DNA from: CAYZJV01 sp964616275
Lineage (GTDB): Bacteria; Spirochaetota; Spirochaetia; Sphaerochaetales; Sphaerochaetaceae
Assembly: GCA_964616275.1 (NCBI GenBank)
Contig: CAZTUL010000004.1
Location: 1 to 64,000 of the forward strand
Direction: 5' to 3'
DNA length: 64,000 nucleotides
Part shown: positions 36,533-45,467 of the stretch, piece by piece
Layout: every line of letters starts with the position of its first letter
How positions within the stretch are numbered: position 1 is the stretch's first letter
The notes under the pieces: model-generated
What the model saw: the letters and a program-made list of their open reading frames with translations, nothing else
Databases searched by the model: none
Told to the model about the DNA's origin: nothing
Program-made: the position numbers and the translations under genes

Positions 36533-37534
36533 CTAAGGAATTATAAAGGTTCCCGTAAGAGCGGATCGCTGCTCATATGGGAGCTTTTTTTGATTCCATG
36601 GGCCAATGGTAATGGTTGTAGTTCTCAGAGGTATAAGTCCTTTTGTGAGTAAAAAATCGACTCTCTCCGAATAACTTTCCTTCTCATCAATAAATTCCCA
36701 GGTAACACCCGGTGACTGGGCAGCACTGTAGTGCGTACTTTGCCAGCTATCAAGAAAATGGTTTTCTTTAAAATTTTCAATAAGCGGCCAGGGAAGTCGG
36801 ATTCGGTACGGATGATTATCTGCCGTTTCAAACCAATCTATGGCTGATGGTTCTCCCAGTGAGGCTAAAACGAGAAGCGGTACTTCATCCTGGTACATCA
36901 ACAGCGACTCTACAAGTTGTCTTCTTTGTACATGAGCAGAAAAAATAAGATCTTGCCATAACTCGGTAGTGCTGGCTGATCGCAATGATTGAAATAGAGT
37001 CGATGATTGCAAATCAACTATAGCGACACGAAACTTCTGACCATTCTCCATGCTTATAGAGAAAAAGAGAGAAGATTCTTGTTCCACCGGAAGGTGTGTT
37101 GCCAACAACAACCCATCTTCGGTCCAATACTGTGGTATTCTTAGGGAGTCTTTTACGTACATGAGTGACTCGCTCGTTCCCGTAAAGGCAATCACATCGT
37201 ACGAAGAATCGTGTACTTCGGCAATAATCAGGTCAAGGAGCTCCTGCGGGCCGGTACATGGGAGCGGGACAAGTGCTGCTTCAACCAATCGAATGGTGGA
37301 GCGGTCTGCAGCCTCTACTTTAACAGACTCGGGAACCATGGATTCAACAGGAGTGACCTGCTTCTCACTACTAACAAATTTTGTCGAAATCGGGGGCGTT
37401 TTTGGAATTGAGGATTCAGAAGAAATAGCTGATTTCGCATCATCGTACGTATAGGTCATGCAGGATACAAACAATACAAACAGACTACTGATAAGCAGCA
37501 TACATATGCCGAGATGCTTCGTGACCTTTTTCAT
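36533..37534 (-). CDS. Lipoprotein resembling a catalytically degenerate EEP (endonuclease/phosphatase) fold
   Basis: A protein of 333 residues. Lipobox LFVSC (C25), a Ser/Pro-rich linker to about residue 75, then a domain whose order of blocks recalls the exonuclease-endonuclease-phosphatase fold: SYDVIAFTGTSES, RRQLVESLLMYQDEVPLLVL, HFLDSW, SERVDFLLTKGLIP and a final strand. The usual catalytic GDFN and SDHRP blocks read ASLGEP and EQRSA, so activity is doubtful. Function unknown. Three bases after bcp and probably co-transcribed with it. Confidence 0.6.
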   Translation of the reverse strand: MKKVTKHLGICMLLISSLFVLFVSCMTYTYDDAKSAISSESSIPKTPPISTKFVSSEKQVTPVESMVPESVKVEAADRSTIRLVEAALVPLPCTGPQELLDLIIAEVHDSSYDVIAFTGTSESLMYVKDSLRIPQYWTEDGLLLATHLPVEQESSLFFSISMENGQKFRVAIVDLQSSTLFQSLRSASTTELWQDLIFSAHVQRRQLVESLLMYQDEVPLLVLASLGEPSAIDWFETADNHPYRIRLPWPLIENFKENHFLDSWQSTHYSAAQSPGVTWEFIDEKESYSERVDFLLTKGLIPLRTTTITIGPWNQKKLPYEQRSALTGTFIIP

Positions 37535-37537
37535 CAG

Positions 37538-37999
37538 TTATACCTCTTGTAAGAACTCTGCAATTTCTTGACCGTGTGTCTTTGGGGAAACTTTTGGCCA
37601 AATCTTAATAAGGGTACCGTGTGGGTCGAATACAAACGTACTTCTCATAATCCCCATATATTTCTTTCCGTAGTTCACCTTTTCACCCCAAGCTCCGAGT
37701 GCTTCAAGCAGTGTATGGTCTGGATCGGATAGAAGCGTAAAGTTTAGGTTGAACTTCTCTTTGAATTTTTGGTGTGAAGCTACTGAGTCTTTACTGAGTC
37801 CAAGAATTACTGCCCCAGCTTCGGTTATTGCCTGTGACTGATCCCGAAATGAACAAGCCTCAGCAGTACAGCCCGGAGTATTATCTTTTGGATACGTGTA
37901 TAGCACCACATATGAGCCAGAAAAGTCCTGAAGTGTAACCGTATTTCCTTGATCATCCTGTACTGGAATCTGGGGAGCTGAAGAACCGATAGGCAGCAT
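37538..37999 (-). CDS. bcp: Peroxiredoxin, BCP/PrxQ type
   Basis: A protein of 153 residues with the PrxQ motif NTPGCTAEACSFRD: peroxidatic Cys and a resolving Cys five residues on. Reduces hydroperoxides with thioredoxin. Start at ATG 37999 with GAGGAGG upstream; the frame's longer start overlaps the zinc-ribbon gene. Middle gene of zinc-ribbon / bcp / lipoprotein. Confidence 0.93.
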   Translation of the reverse strand: MLPIGSSAPQIPVQDDQGNTVTLQDFSGSYVVLYTYPKDNTPGCTAEACSFRDQSQAITEAGAVILGLSKDSVASHQKFKEKFNLNFTLLSDPDHTLLEALGAWGEKVNYGKKYMGIMRSTFVFDPHGTLIKIWPKVSPKTHGQEIAEFLQEV

Positions 38000-38018
38000 A
38001 GAAAACCTCCTCTTTGCG

Positions 38019-38306
38019 TCAATCATCGTTGAAGAGCGAAAGGAATTTTGATCGGGCTTCTTCCTGTTTCTTCACAGAACTGGTAGAAGATGTCTCCTTC
38101 ATAACAAAAAAGTCACAAAAGTTGGCCAGATCTTTATATACTACCGGTTCATCAATATCTTCTCGGCACTCATGATACGCATTTGGATCATAGAATTTGC
38201 AGTTAAGACACACTTTTAACGCTCTATTGCAATACGCACAGACTGATGCGTGACCAATGGTCATGGTTGAGGAGACTTCTGTACCACAAAAATGACAACT
38301 GCTCAT
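38019..38306 (-). CDS. Small zinc-ribbon-like protein
   Basis: A protein of 95 residues with Cys pairs CHFC, CAYC and CLNC plus two later single Cys, suggesting one or two zinc ribbons, and a basic/acidic C-terminal tail ending in FLSLFNDD. Function unknown; placed directly upstream of a peroxiredoxin. ATG 38306 follows TACACT by seven bases with TTGCTC 17 bases further up: a likely leaderless start. Confidence 0.72.
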   Translation of the reverse strand: MSSCHFCGTEVSSTMTIGHASVCAYCNRALKVCLNCKFYDPNAYHECREDIDEPVVYKDLANFCDFFVMKETSSTSSVKKQEEARSKFLSLFNDD

Positions 38307-38313
38307 GAACCTC

Positions 38314-38342
38314 AGTGTACCAATGAGAGGCTCAGGGAGCAA
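38314..38342 (-). promoter_or_regulatory. Leaderless promoter of the zinc-ribbon/bcp operon
   Basis: Minus strand TTGCTC (38342-38337), 17-base spacer, TACACT (38319-38314), seven bases, ATG 38306. The nearby GAGG is only three bases from ATG, too close to serve as a ribosome-binding site. Confidence 0.55.
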
Positions 38343-38381
38343 GTGAAATCGGCAAGAAGGTAGTTCGCAATCGGTTATCGC

Positions 38382-38789
38382 TTACAACGAGAGGGAGAGT
38401 TTTTCTTTATATACTTCCATTTCGTTCTCTGCGTATACTTCCTTGGTTGGTATAAATCGTTTTCCATCATGAGAGAATCGGGGAATCACATGTATATGCA
38501 GGTGAGGAACTTCCTGTCCCGCTGCCGATCCATTGTTGATAATTATATTTGTTGCTTCAGCATTAAGATTAGTTCTCATAGCCCGATCAAGTTGCTGTGC
38601 AATATACATCATGTGGCCAAGTAACTGCTGTGGGCAGTCTGCCAAAGTTGGAAACGGGTCGCGTGAAATTACCAGGGCATGTCCCTTATTCACCGGAGCT
38701 ATATCCAATATTGCAATGCAGTGTGCGTCTGAGTGGAGCAGTGAAGCGGGAATCTCTCCGTTGATTATCTTGGTGAAAATGGTTTCCAT
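38382..38789 (-). CDS. HIT-family nucleotide hydrolase/transferase (HinT-like)
   Basis: A protein of 135 residues with the histidine triad HLHIHVIPR and an N-terminal FTKIINGEIPASLLHSD typical of HinT. Hydrolyses nucleoside phosphoramidates such as AMP-lysine. Start at ATG 38789 preceded by GGAGG. The 297 bases between it and the EF-G gene hold no further gene; I saw no convincing promoter pair there. Confidence 0.92.
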   Translation of the reverse strand: METIFTKIINGEIPASLLHSDAHCIAILDIAPVNKGHALVISRDPFPTLADCPQQLLGHMMYIAQQLDRAMRTNLNAEATNIIINNGSAAGQEVPHLHIHVIPRFSHDGKRFIPTKEVYAENEMEVYKEKLSLSL

Positions 38790-39086
38790 GAATTCCTCCA
38801 ATGGAAGAATTGTATCAGGTTTCTCGATTCACAACCAGAGTTCATGCTTCATAAAAAACTCACAATTATATAGACGGGAAAGGATTGAACAAAGTTCCAT
38901 AATATACTAGAATCCGTCCGGTACGCGAATAAAACAGATAGCGTTCACGAATCATATACCCAAGTTGTTGCAGATTCTCGTTTTGTTGCTGGGATATGCT
39001 GGAAACCCATTGAATATCTACGACCGTTGATGTGCTAACTTAGCTGAAAGAGAGCGACCTTCGGCGATAAATAAAGAGGAACTTTT

Positions 39087-41186
39087 ATGTCTGAAATTAC
39101 GAACATGAGAAACATAGGAATCAGTGCTCACATTGACTCAGGGAAAACGACACTTTCCGAACGTATTCTCTTTTACTCCAATAGAATTCACGCAATTCAT
39201 GAGGTGCGGGGAAAAGATGGCGTTGGAGCAACCATGGACTCTATGGAACTAGAGCGTGAACGTGGCATCACCATCGCTTCTGCTGCTACAAACGTTTCTT
39301 GGAAGGGTCACCCAATCAATGTGATCGATACCCCGGGACACGTTGACTTCACTATTGAAGTTGAGCGTTCTTTGCGTGTTCTCGATGGAGCAATTCTGGT
39401 TCTCTGTTCTGTTGCAGGTGTTCAGTCACAGTCGATTACTGTTGACCGTCAGATGAAACGGTACAATGTTCCAAGAATTGCTTTTGTAAATAAATGTGAC
39501 CGAACCGGAGCTAATCCTTATCGAGTCAAGAAACAGTTGGTTGAGAAGCTTGGACTAAATGCAGTTCTTATGCAAATCCCTATTGGACTTGAGGATAAAC
39601 TTCAGGGTGTTGTTGATTTAGTTACCATGAAGGCGGTCTATTTTGATGGGCCGAGTGGTGAAGTCCTACGCTATGAGGAAATCCCTGCAGAATTACAGGC
39701 TGAAGCCGCTTCTAAGAGAGAAGAGATGCTCGATGCAGTTTCTCTTTGTTCAGACGAGCTCATGGAAGCCATGCTTGAGGACGCAGTTACTGAAGAGCTC
39801 ATTTATAAAGCAGTAAGAAAGGGAACTATTGGATTGGAATTGGTTCCTGTGTTTATGGGATCAGCCTATAAAAATAAGGGAATTCAACCTTTGCTCGACG
39901 CAGTAGTCAGTTATCTGCCGAATCCAACAGAAGTAAAGAATGTTGCGCTTGATCTCGATGATGAGGAAAAAGAGGTTATTCTCAAGGCAGATGAAAGTCT
40001 TCCAGCCGTTATTCTCGGATTCAAGCTTGAAGATGGACAGTACGGACAGTTGACCTATATACGTATTTATCAGGGAAAAATCAAAAAAGGTGATGAGTTG
40101 ATGAATACGCGAAGCAAAAAGAAATTTAAAGTCGGAAGACTTGTTCGTATGCACGCAAATTCCATGGAAGACATTACTGAAGCGGGGTGTGGCGATATTG
40201 CTGCTCTCTTCGGAATCGAATGTGCCTCCGGTGATACGTTCTGTCATCCATCACTGAATTATTCAATGACCTCCATGTTTGTTCCAAAACCGGTCATTAG
40301 TCTGGCTGTGAACCCTGTCGATAAGAAAGCAGCTGACAATATGGCTAAGGCTCTGAACAGATTCACAAAGGAGGATCCAACATTTAATACATATGTTGAT
40401 CCTGAATCTAACCAGACCATTATCCAGGGGATGGGCGAACTTCATCTAGAAGTCTATGTTGAGCGAATGAGACGTGAATACAAGGCAGAGGTGGTCACCG
40501 ACCGACCTGAAGTTGCCTATAGAGAGGCTATCAGTCACAAAGCTGAATTCAACTATACTCACAAGAAACAGACCGGTGGTTCGGGACAGTATGCTCGTGT
40601 CGCAGGTTATATTGAGCCTATTGAAGAGGCTGAAGATGCAAAGGAATACGAGTTTGTTGATCTCATTAAGGGCGGTGTAATTCCTACCGAATACATTCCT
40701 TCCTGTGACAAGGGTTTTCAGCTTGCAATTAAGAAGGGTACACAGCTTGGATTCCCGGTTGTAGGTGTTCGTGCCGTGATTAACGACGGAGCATATCACC
40801 CGGTAGACTCATCTGACCAGGCTTTCCAAACAGCTGCACTGAGTGCGTTTAGAGAGTCCTTTGAACGTGCAAAGCCGGTAATTCTGGAACCCATCATGAA
40901 GGTAGTTGTTGAAGGACCAACAGAATTCCAGGGAAATATTTTTGGAAGTATCAACCAGAGACGCGGTATTATTGTCAGTTCAACTGAAGATGGAGCTTCC
41001 TGTACTGTTGAGAGTGAAGTACCTCTTTCAGAGATGTTCGGGTATTCTACGGTTCTCCGCTCCCTTACTCAAGGAAAGGCAGAATTTACCATGGAACTTG
41101 CTAAATACAGCAGAGTCCCATCCAGTGTAAGTGAAGAATTAAAGAAAACTTACGAGGAGAAAAAGCGCAAGGAGCAGGGTAAGTAG
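39087..41186 (+). CDS. Elongation factor G, mitochondrial/spirochaete (spdEFG1-like) type
   Basis: A protein of 699 residues. GTPase domain with G1 AHIDSGKTT, G3 DTPGH and G4 NKCD, then domains II-V ending in basic KKTYEEKKRKEQGK. HIDSGKTT (not HIDAGKTT) and the IHEVRGKDGVGATMDSMELE segment are like mitochondrial EF-G1 and the spdEFG1 of spirochaetes, planctomycetes and deltaproteobacteria. In Borrelia that form performs translocation and a second EF-G handles ribosome recycling. AGAGGA before ATG. Strong terminator follows. Confidence 0.92.
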   Translation: MSEITNMRNIGISAHIDSGKTTLSERILFYSNRIHAIHEVRGKDGVGATMDSMELERERGITIASAATNVSWKGHPINVIDTPGHVDFTIEVERSLRVLDGAILVLCSVAGVQSQSITVDRQMKRYNVPRIAFVNKCDRTGANPYRVKKQLVEKLGLNAVLMQIPIGLEDKLQGVVDLVTMKAVYFDGPSGEVLRYEEIPAELQAEAASKREEMLDAVSLCSDELMEAMLEDAVTEELIYKAVRKGTIGLELVPVFMGSAYKNKGIQPLLDAVVSYLPNPTEVKNVALDLDDEEKEVILKADESLPAVILGFKLEDGQYGQLTYIRIYQGKIKKGDELMNTRSKKKFKVGRLVRMHANSMEDITEAGCGDIAALFGIECASGDTFCHPSLNYSMTSMFVPKPVISLAVNPVDKKAADNMAKALNRFTKEDPTFNTYVDPESNQTIIQGMGELHLEVYVERMRREYKAEVVTDRPEVAYREAISHKAEFNYTHKKQTGGSGQYARVAGYIEPIEEAEDAKEYEFVDLIKGGVIPTEYIPSCDKGFQLAIKKGTQLGFPVVGVRAVINDGAYHPVDSSDQAFQTAALSAFRESFERAKPVILEPIMKVVVEGPTEFQGNIFGSINQRRGIIVSSTEDGASCTVESEVPLSEMFGYSTVLRSLTQGKAEFTMELAKYSRVPSSVSEELKKTYEEKKRKEQGK

Positions 41187-41211
41187 AACGAATCCCTGTA
41201 TGTTATAGATG

Positions 41212-41237
41212 AAACCGGTCCGAATGGACCGGTTTTT
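41212..41237 (+). terminator. Rho-independent terminator after EF-G
   Basis: Perfect ten-base stem AAACCGGTCC / GGACCGGTTT with a GAAT loop followed by a T-run. Confidence 0.93.
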
Positions 41238-41347
41238 AGTCAAATACGAACATTTTAAATAATATTTTAAGATTTTCGAAGAATGTTTTGCCGTTGGGAA
41301 AACCATGGTATACTTTAGGAACATCAACATCTCGGAGGATGCGTAGT

Positions 41348-42055
41348 ATGGATATTCAAGAATTAAATGCTTTAAGCCCGTTACGGGCATTCGATGAATC
41401 ATTGAATGGTGGATTAGGGAAAGGGAACCTCGGCGTTCTCGTTTCGCGTCATGGGATAGGCAAGACGGCTTGTCTTGTGCATCTGGCTACAGATAAACTT
41501 TTTAGGAATGAGCACATCATCCATGTCTCTTTCTCCGGCAATGTAGAGCATGTAATTAATTGGTACAAAGAGGTGTTTCGTCAGATTTCTGAGAATCGTT
41601 CGCTGGAAGATGCAGCCGAGATTTATAATCAAATTCTGGCAGACCGCGTGGTGATGAATTTTAGCCAAGAGAATGTTACCATAGAAAAAGTTCTTTCCAG
41701 TCTTGAAACACTTATTAGACAAGGCTCTTTCAATGCAGATGCAGTAATGTTTGATGGGTATAAACTCACCATAGCCACCGAGGACGATGTACGAAAAATT
41801 AAGCAATTCGCTATGGATATGAGAATCGAAGTATGGTTCTCTGTTTCTCCTGTGAAGCCAAATGTTGAGTTTGATGAAAATGGTGTTCCAAACACAATAC
41901 TTAAATATGAAGAACTCATTGATGTTCTTATTGGACTCAAATATAACGAGGCAATGGATAAAGTAATTATGACATTGGTTAAGGATGGTGATCAAATTGA
42001 TCCCAAGCCGATGCGAGTTACACTCGATCCGAAGACGATGCTGATTTGTGATTAA
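41348..42055 (+). CDS. P-loop, RecA/KaiC-like ATPase of unknown function
   Basis: A protein of 235 residues. The N-terminal LNGGLGKGNLGVLVSRHGIGKTACLVHLA looks like a RecA-superfamily nucleotide site with the first Walker A glycine replaced. ADAVMFDGYK could be Walker B. Alternation of hydrophobic strands and helices fits a single RecA-like core without DNA-binding extensions. I do not recognise a named family. Start at ATG 41348 with GGAGG upstream. Single gene between two terminators. Confidence 0.65.
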   Translation: MDIQELNALSPLRAFDESLNGGLGKGNLGVLVSRHGIGKTACLVHLATDKLFRNEHIIHVSFSGNVEHVINWYKEVFRQISENRSLEDAAEIYNQILADRVVMNFSQENVTIEKVLSSLETLIRQGSFNADAVMFDGYKLTIATEDDVRKIKQFAMDMRIEVWFSVSPVKPNVEFDENGVPNTILKYEELIDVLIGLKYNEAMDKVIMTLVKDGDQIDPKPMRVTLDPKTMLICD

Positions 42056-42060
42056 GATGT

Positions 42061-42087
42061 AAGGCCGGGTAGATACTACTCGGCCTT
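42061..42087. terminator. Hairpin terminator between P-loop gene and ispF
   Basis: Stem AAGGCCG / CGGCCTT (42061-42067 and 42081-42087) with an extra TAG/CTA pairing inside and a short T-run, between convergent genes. Confidence 0.65.
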
Positions 42088-42097
42088 TAAATTCACA

Positions 42098-42604
42098 TTA
42101 AACCCACTGGTCCAAGGTTGTTTCGTTGTCTGAAAGTGAATGTTGCATGAGTACTGAGGCTTGTGCAATAATGGCACGGCCGTTACCAATCTCTCCAAGC
42201 ATGTGTTCTGCGGTCTTCGCTTTTACCGAAACACAATCCAGAGGTAATTCACATAGTTCTGCAAGTGATTTTCTTATAGAGAGAATATATGGGGCCAGTT
42301 TTGGCTGTTGCAGAATGATAGTGGAATCAATGTTTACTATTTCCCAACCCTGCAGCAAATCTAAAGCCATGAGAAGTAGACTGGCACTTTGAACATCCTT
42401 CCATTGATCATCGTGGGGAGGGAAATGTGTTCCAATATCACCAAGAGCAAGTGCTCCCAGTATGGCATCAATAATTGCGTGTAGGAGCACATCACCGTCA
42501 GAGTGTCCAGCTTCGCCAAGGTTGTGAGGTATGATTACTCCGCCAATCAGTAAAGAACGACCTTCAACTAGGGGATGAATATCCCATCCAGTTCCAACTC
42601 TCAT
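42098..42604 (-). CDS. ispF: 2-C-methyl-D-erythritol 2,4-cyclodiphosphate synthase
   Basis: A protein of 168 residues with the zinc site GTGWDIHPL, the signature HSDGDVLLHAIIDAILGALALGDIG and a late KAKTAEHMLGEIG. Fifth step of the non-mevalonate isoprenoid pathway. Its start overlaps the ispD stop (ATGA), an order widespread in bacteria. Confidence 0.96.
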   Translation of the reverse strand: MRVGTGWDIHPLVEGRSLLIGGVIIPHNLGEAGHSDGDVLLHAIIDAILGALALGDIGTHFPPHDDQWKDVQSASLLLMALDLLQGWEIVNIDSTIILQQPKLAPYILSIRKSLAELCELPLDCVSVKAKTAEHMLGEIGNGRAIIAQASVLMQHSLSDNETTLDQWV

Positions 42605-43311
42605 AAGGACTCCTGCAATTTTTGAACATCATTCTGAACGGTAATTTTTTTATTTTCAGCATTACCGACGGTAGTACCTACAACACCACCGAAATCGGTA
42701 TAAATTTCGGTATCGTCAAGATAGTTTCTCCGGTTATGCTGTGCTTTACGGTGAGCTTCAAGAATATCTGGGAAACGGAATACTTGTGGAGTTTGAATAG
42801 TAACGAGACCCGAACGGTCACGGTGTTCTACGATTCTTCCCTCCTGATCAACAAGTTTTACCGAATCATGAATTGGGAGAACCGGTGCAGCTCCCCCAAA
42901 TACGGTAGCCATTGCAAGTGTTGAGATAATTGTCTCTTCAGATACCCATGGACGGGCCCCATCATGAATCATTGCGTATGAAATAGTGGGGGCATGCTGT
43001 TCTAATGCCTCTAGACCTCGTAAGACCGAAGCTTGTCGGGTCTCTCCGCCCTGTACAAGATGAATAGGTACTGTAGAGGCGAATAGGAGATTATCTAGGG
43101 CGACTTCAGTCTCTTCCCTGAAACCTGCTCCATACGTTACTACCACAAACTCAAGATTCGGAATAGAAAAAAAGGGGAGAGCTGCATAATATAACACACT
43201 GCGATCATCTATGAGGTGAAACTCTTTTTTTTTCTGTGAGGAGTTGTTTCCATTAAAGCGTGTACTGGTACCGGCTGCAGTAATAACTACGCCATGAGCG
43301 GGGAAAGCCAC
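42601..43311 (-). CDS. ispD: 2-C-methyl-D-erythritol 4-phosphate cytidylyltransferase
   Basis: A protein of 236 residues. Nucleotide-binding GVVITAAGTSTRFNGN, HDGARPWVSEE and a late DDTEIYTDFGG. Third step of the MEP pathway. GTG start overlapping the carD stop by one base, with AAGGA upstream. Operon carD-ispD-ispF, an arrangement common in several phyla. Confidence 0.94.
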   Translation of the reverse strand: MAFPAHGVVITAAGTSTRFNGNNSSQKKKEFHLIDDRSVLYYAALPFFSIPNLEFVVVTYGAGFREETEVALDNLLFASTVPIHLVQGGETRQASVLRGLEALEQHAPTISYAMIHDGARPWVSEETIISTLAMATVFGGAAPVLPIHDSVKLVDQEGRIVEHRDRSGLVTIQTPQVFRFPDILEAHRKAQHNRRNYLDDTEIYTDFGGVVGTTVGNAENKKITVQNDVQKLQESL

Positions 43312-43835
43312 TAGGATTCCTTTTCTTTCGGATCCCGTTCCAGTTTGCCAAAAATGAGAGCTTCAAGTTCTTCTTTAGGGCGGTTGAGCGAGAGTGCCGA
43401 TTCATCTATAAGAATTCTTAAAGCGTTGTCGTAGAGTTTTCGCTCTTGCACCGGCAACTCTTTAATCTTGCTTCTGTGGTAAAGGATTTGCACTACCTTT
43501 GCTATAGAGGCAATAGAACCTTCTCTGAGCAGGTCTACATTCATCTGATATCGAGCTTTCCAGTCCACTGGAACCTGTTCGAGCTTATTACTTATGCCAT
43601 TGATTGCCTGTAAAGCTTCAGAAGGTTCAACGATACTTCGAATACCGAGCTCTTCAATTTTATCTACTGGAACCATTACGGTCATGTCCGATATCTCCAG
43701 AAAAATTTCGTAGTAGAGCGACGTATTACCTCTGAGGGTTTTTTCCTCAATCTTATTGATAATACCGACCCCTTGGAGAGGATAGACCACATGGTCCCCG
43801 ATTGCAAAGTTCAATTCTTTTTCTGAAGATGTCAT
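43311..43835 (-). CDS. carD: CarD/CdnL-family RNA polymerase-binding regulator
   Basis: A protein of 174 residues. N-terminal RNA-polymerase-interacting domain (FAIGDHVVYPLQGVGIINKIEE) and a C-terminal helical region (WKARYQMNVDLLREGSIASIAKVVQILYHRSK). In other bacteria it stabilises open promoter complexes, notably at rRNA genes. Start ATG 43835 has no Shine-Dalgarno site and lies exactly six bases after TATAAT; probably leaderless. First gene before ispD and ispF. Confidence 0.92.
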   Translation of the reverse strand: MTSSEKELNFAIGDHVVYPLQGVGIINKIEEKTLRGNTSLYYEIFLEISDMTVMVPVDKIEELGIRSIVEPSEALQAINGISNKLEQVPVDWKARYQMNVDLLREGSIASIAKVVQILYHRSKIKELPVQERKLYDNALRILIDESALSLNRPKEELEALIFGKLERDPKEKES

Positions 43836-43841
43836 GAACCA

Positions 43842-43870
43842 ATTATACCCGAAATTTTGGTTGTGAACAA
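43842..43870 (-). promoter_or_regulatory. Leaderless promoter of carD-ispD-ispF
   Basis: Minus strand TTGTTC (43870-43865), 17-base spacer, consensus TATAAT (43847-43842), six bases, ATG. Predicted +1 is the A of ATG. Confidence 0.7.
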
Positions 43871-43873
43871 GTA

Positions 43874-43902
43874 TGGCTAAAACTCCAATTTTGCGATATA
43901 TT
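43874..43902 (+). promoter_or_regulatory. Probable leaderless promoter of malQ
   Basis: TGGCTA (43874-43879, weak), 17-base spacer, TATATT (43897-43902), six bases, ATG 43909. Lies back-to-back with the carD promoter. No ribosome-binding site. Confidence 0.45.
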
Positions 43903-43908
43903 TTCACG

Positions 43909-45462
43909 ATGAATAAAAAGATACGATACAGTGGAGTCCTTCTTCATCCCACGAGTTTCCCCAGTGTGCATGGGATTGGTGATTTAGGCGACGAAGCGAG
44001 AAATTTTCTAGATTTGCTTGCCGATACGTCGGTTGGGCTGTGGCAAATTCTCCCCCTCGGACCTGTAGGATTTGGAAATTCTCCATACGCTGCACGCTCC
44101 GCGTTTGCCGGTAACGAGTTTCTCATCAGTCTCGATCTGCTTGCAGATTCCGGTTATCTCAATCTGGCAGATACGCTCGTTCCTCCTGAATTTGCTGAAG
44201 GGTCAATCGACTTCCCACGAATGGAAGCATATAAGTTTCCACTGCTTCTTCAGGCAGCTCAAAATTTTATAGCAGACGCTTCACCTTCTGAGAAAAATGC
44301 ATTCAAGAAATTCTGTGCACAGCAGTCCGCCTGGCTTGCTGATTATGCATTGTATAGGGCAATGGTTGATCATTATGATGATAGTCGATGGTTTAGCCAC
44401 TGGGATCCTGCCCTTACCCAACGGGAGCCCTCTGCAATTGCTCATTGGACACAGGAAAAGGATTGGGAAATAACTCATTGGAAGGTCTTGCAGTACTTCT
44501 TTTTTCAACAGTGGTATGCAATCAAGGAATATGCAAATGAAAGAAATATCGCCATCGTCGGTGATATACCAATTTTTGTTGCTCCCGATAGTGTTGATGC
44601 GTGGAGCAATAGAAAGTATTTAAAAATTGAAGAGGACGGTTCTCTATCGGCACTAAGTGGAGTACCTCCAGATGCTTTTAGTGAAACTGGTCAGTTATGG
44701 GGAAACCCTGTGTATGACTGGGAAGTTCTAGAAGACGAAGGTTTTAGCTGGTGGATTCAACGACTTGAACATCAGTTTGCTTTAACAGACATTGTACGTA
44801 TAGATCACTTCCGTGGTTTTGAAGCATATTGGGAGGTTCCTGCAGGGCACACAACTGCTGAATATGGTACTTGGGTTAAAGCTCCTGGAGAAGCTCTCTT
44901 CGCTCAATTGCAGAATCACTTTGGTTTTCTCCCTGTATTTGCAGAGGATTTGGGAGTCATTACTCCGGAAGTGGAGCATCTTCGTGATTCACAGGGATTC
45001 CCAGGGATGAAGATTATGCAGTTTGCTTTTACTGCTACTGCACCGGGAGAATTAGATTTTGAGAATGCCTACTTACCTCACAACTATGAAGCTCGGTGTG
45101 TAGCCTATACCGGAACGCACGATAATGATACAACTCGAGGGTGGTTCGATCATCTAGACGAAGCTACGCAGGACGTAGTTCGACGTTACCTAAGCTGTTC
45201 CAACGAAGGTGTAGTATGGCATCTTATGAGGGCTATTATGGCCTCTGTGGCTCAGTATGCAATTGTTCCTCTTCAAGATCTCCTGGAACTTGGTCGAGAA
45301 GCACGGATGAATACTCCCGGAACCTGTGGAGAACCGAATTGGTGTTGGAGAGCAACTGCAGAGGATTTTGGTGAGTCTACTTTTTCTACACTCAAGGCAC
45401 TGACTCAACCATTCGGAAGAACTGCGGGAAGAGCTCAGTTAGAACGAGCTATGAAACAGTGA
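43909..45462 (+). CDS. malQ: 4-alpha-glucanotransferase (amylomaltase, GH77)
   Basis: A protein of 517 residues. N-terminal SGVLLHPTSFPSVHGIGDLG, WQILPLGPVGFGNSPYA, then catalytic regions VRIDHFRGFEAYW (nucleophile Asp), FAEDLGVIT (acid/base Glu) and YTGTHDNDTTRGW. Transfers glucan segments between maltooligosaccharides; cytoplasmic. Start taken at ATG 43909, consistent with the family N-terminus; the ATG at 43873 would add 12 residues that look unrelated. Ends five bases from the convergent binding-protein gene. Confidence 0.95.
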   Translation: MNKKIRYSGVLLHPTSFPSVHGIGDLGDEARNFLDLLADTSVGLWQILPLGPVGFGNSPYAARSAFAGNEFLISLDLLADSGYLNLADTLVPPEFAEGSIDFPRMEAYKFPLLLQAAQNFIADASPSEKNAFKKFCAQQSAWLADYALYRAMVDHYDDSRWFSHWDPALTQREPSAIAHWTQEKDWEITHWKVLQYFFFQQWYAIKEYANERNIAIVGDIPIFVAPDSVDAWSNRKYLKIEEDGSLSALSGVPPDAFSETGQLWGNPVYDWEVLEDEGFSWWIQRLEHQFALTDIVRIDHFRGFEAYWEVPAGHTTAEYGTWVKAPGEALFAQLQNHFGFLPVFAEDLGVITPEVEHLRDSQGFPGMKIMQFAFTATAPGELDFENAYLPHNYEARCVAYTGTHDNDTTRGWFDHLDEATQDVVRRYLSCSNEGVVWHLMRAIMASVAQYAIVPLQDLLELGREARMNTPGTCGEPNWCWRATAEDFGESTFSTLKALTQPFGRTAGRAQLERAMKQ

Positions 45463-45467
45463 TACTA

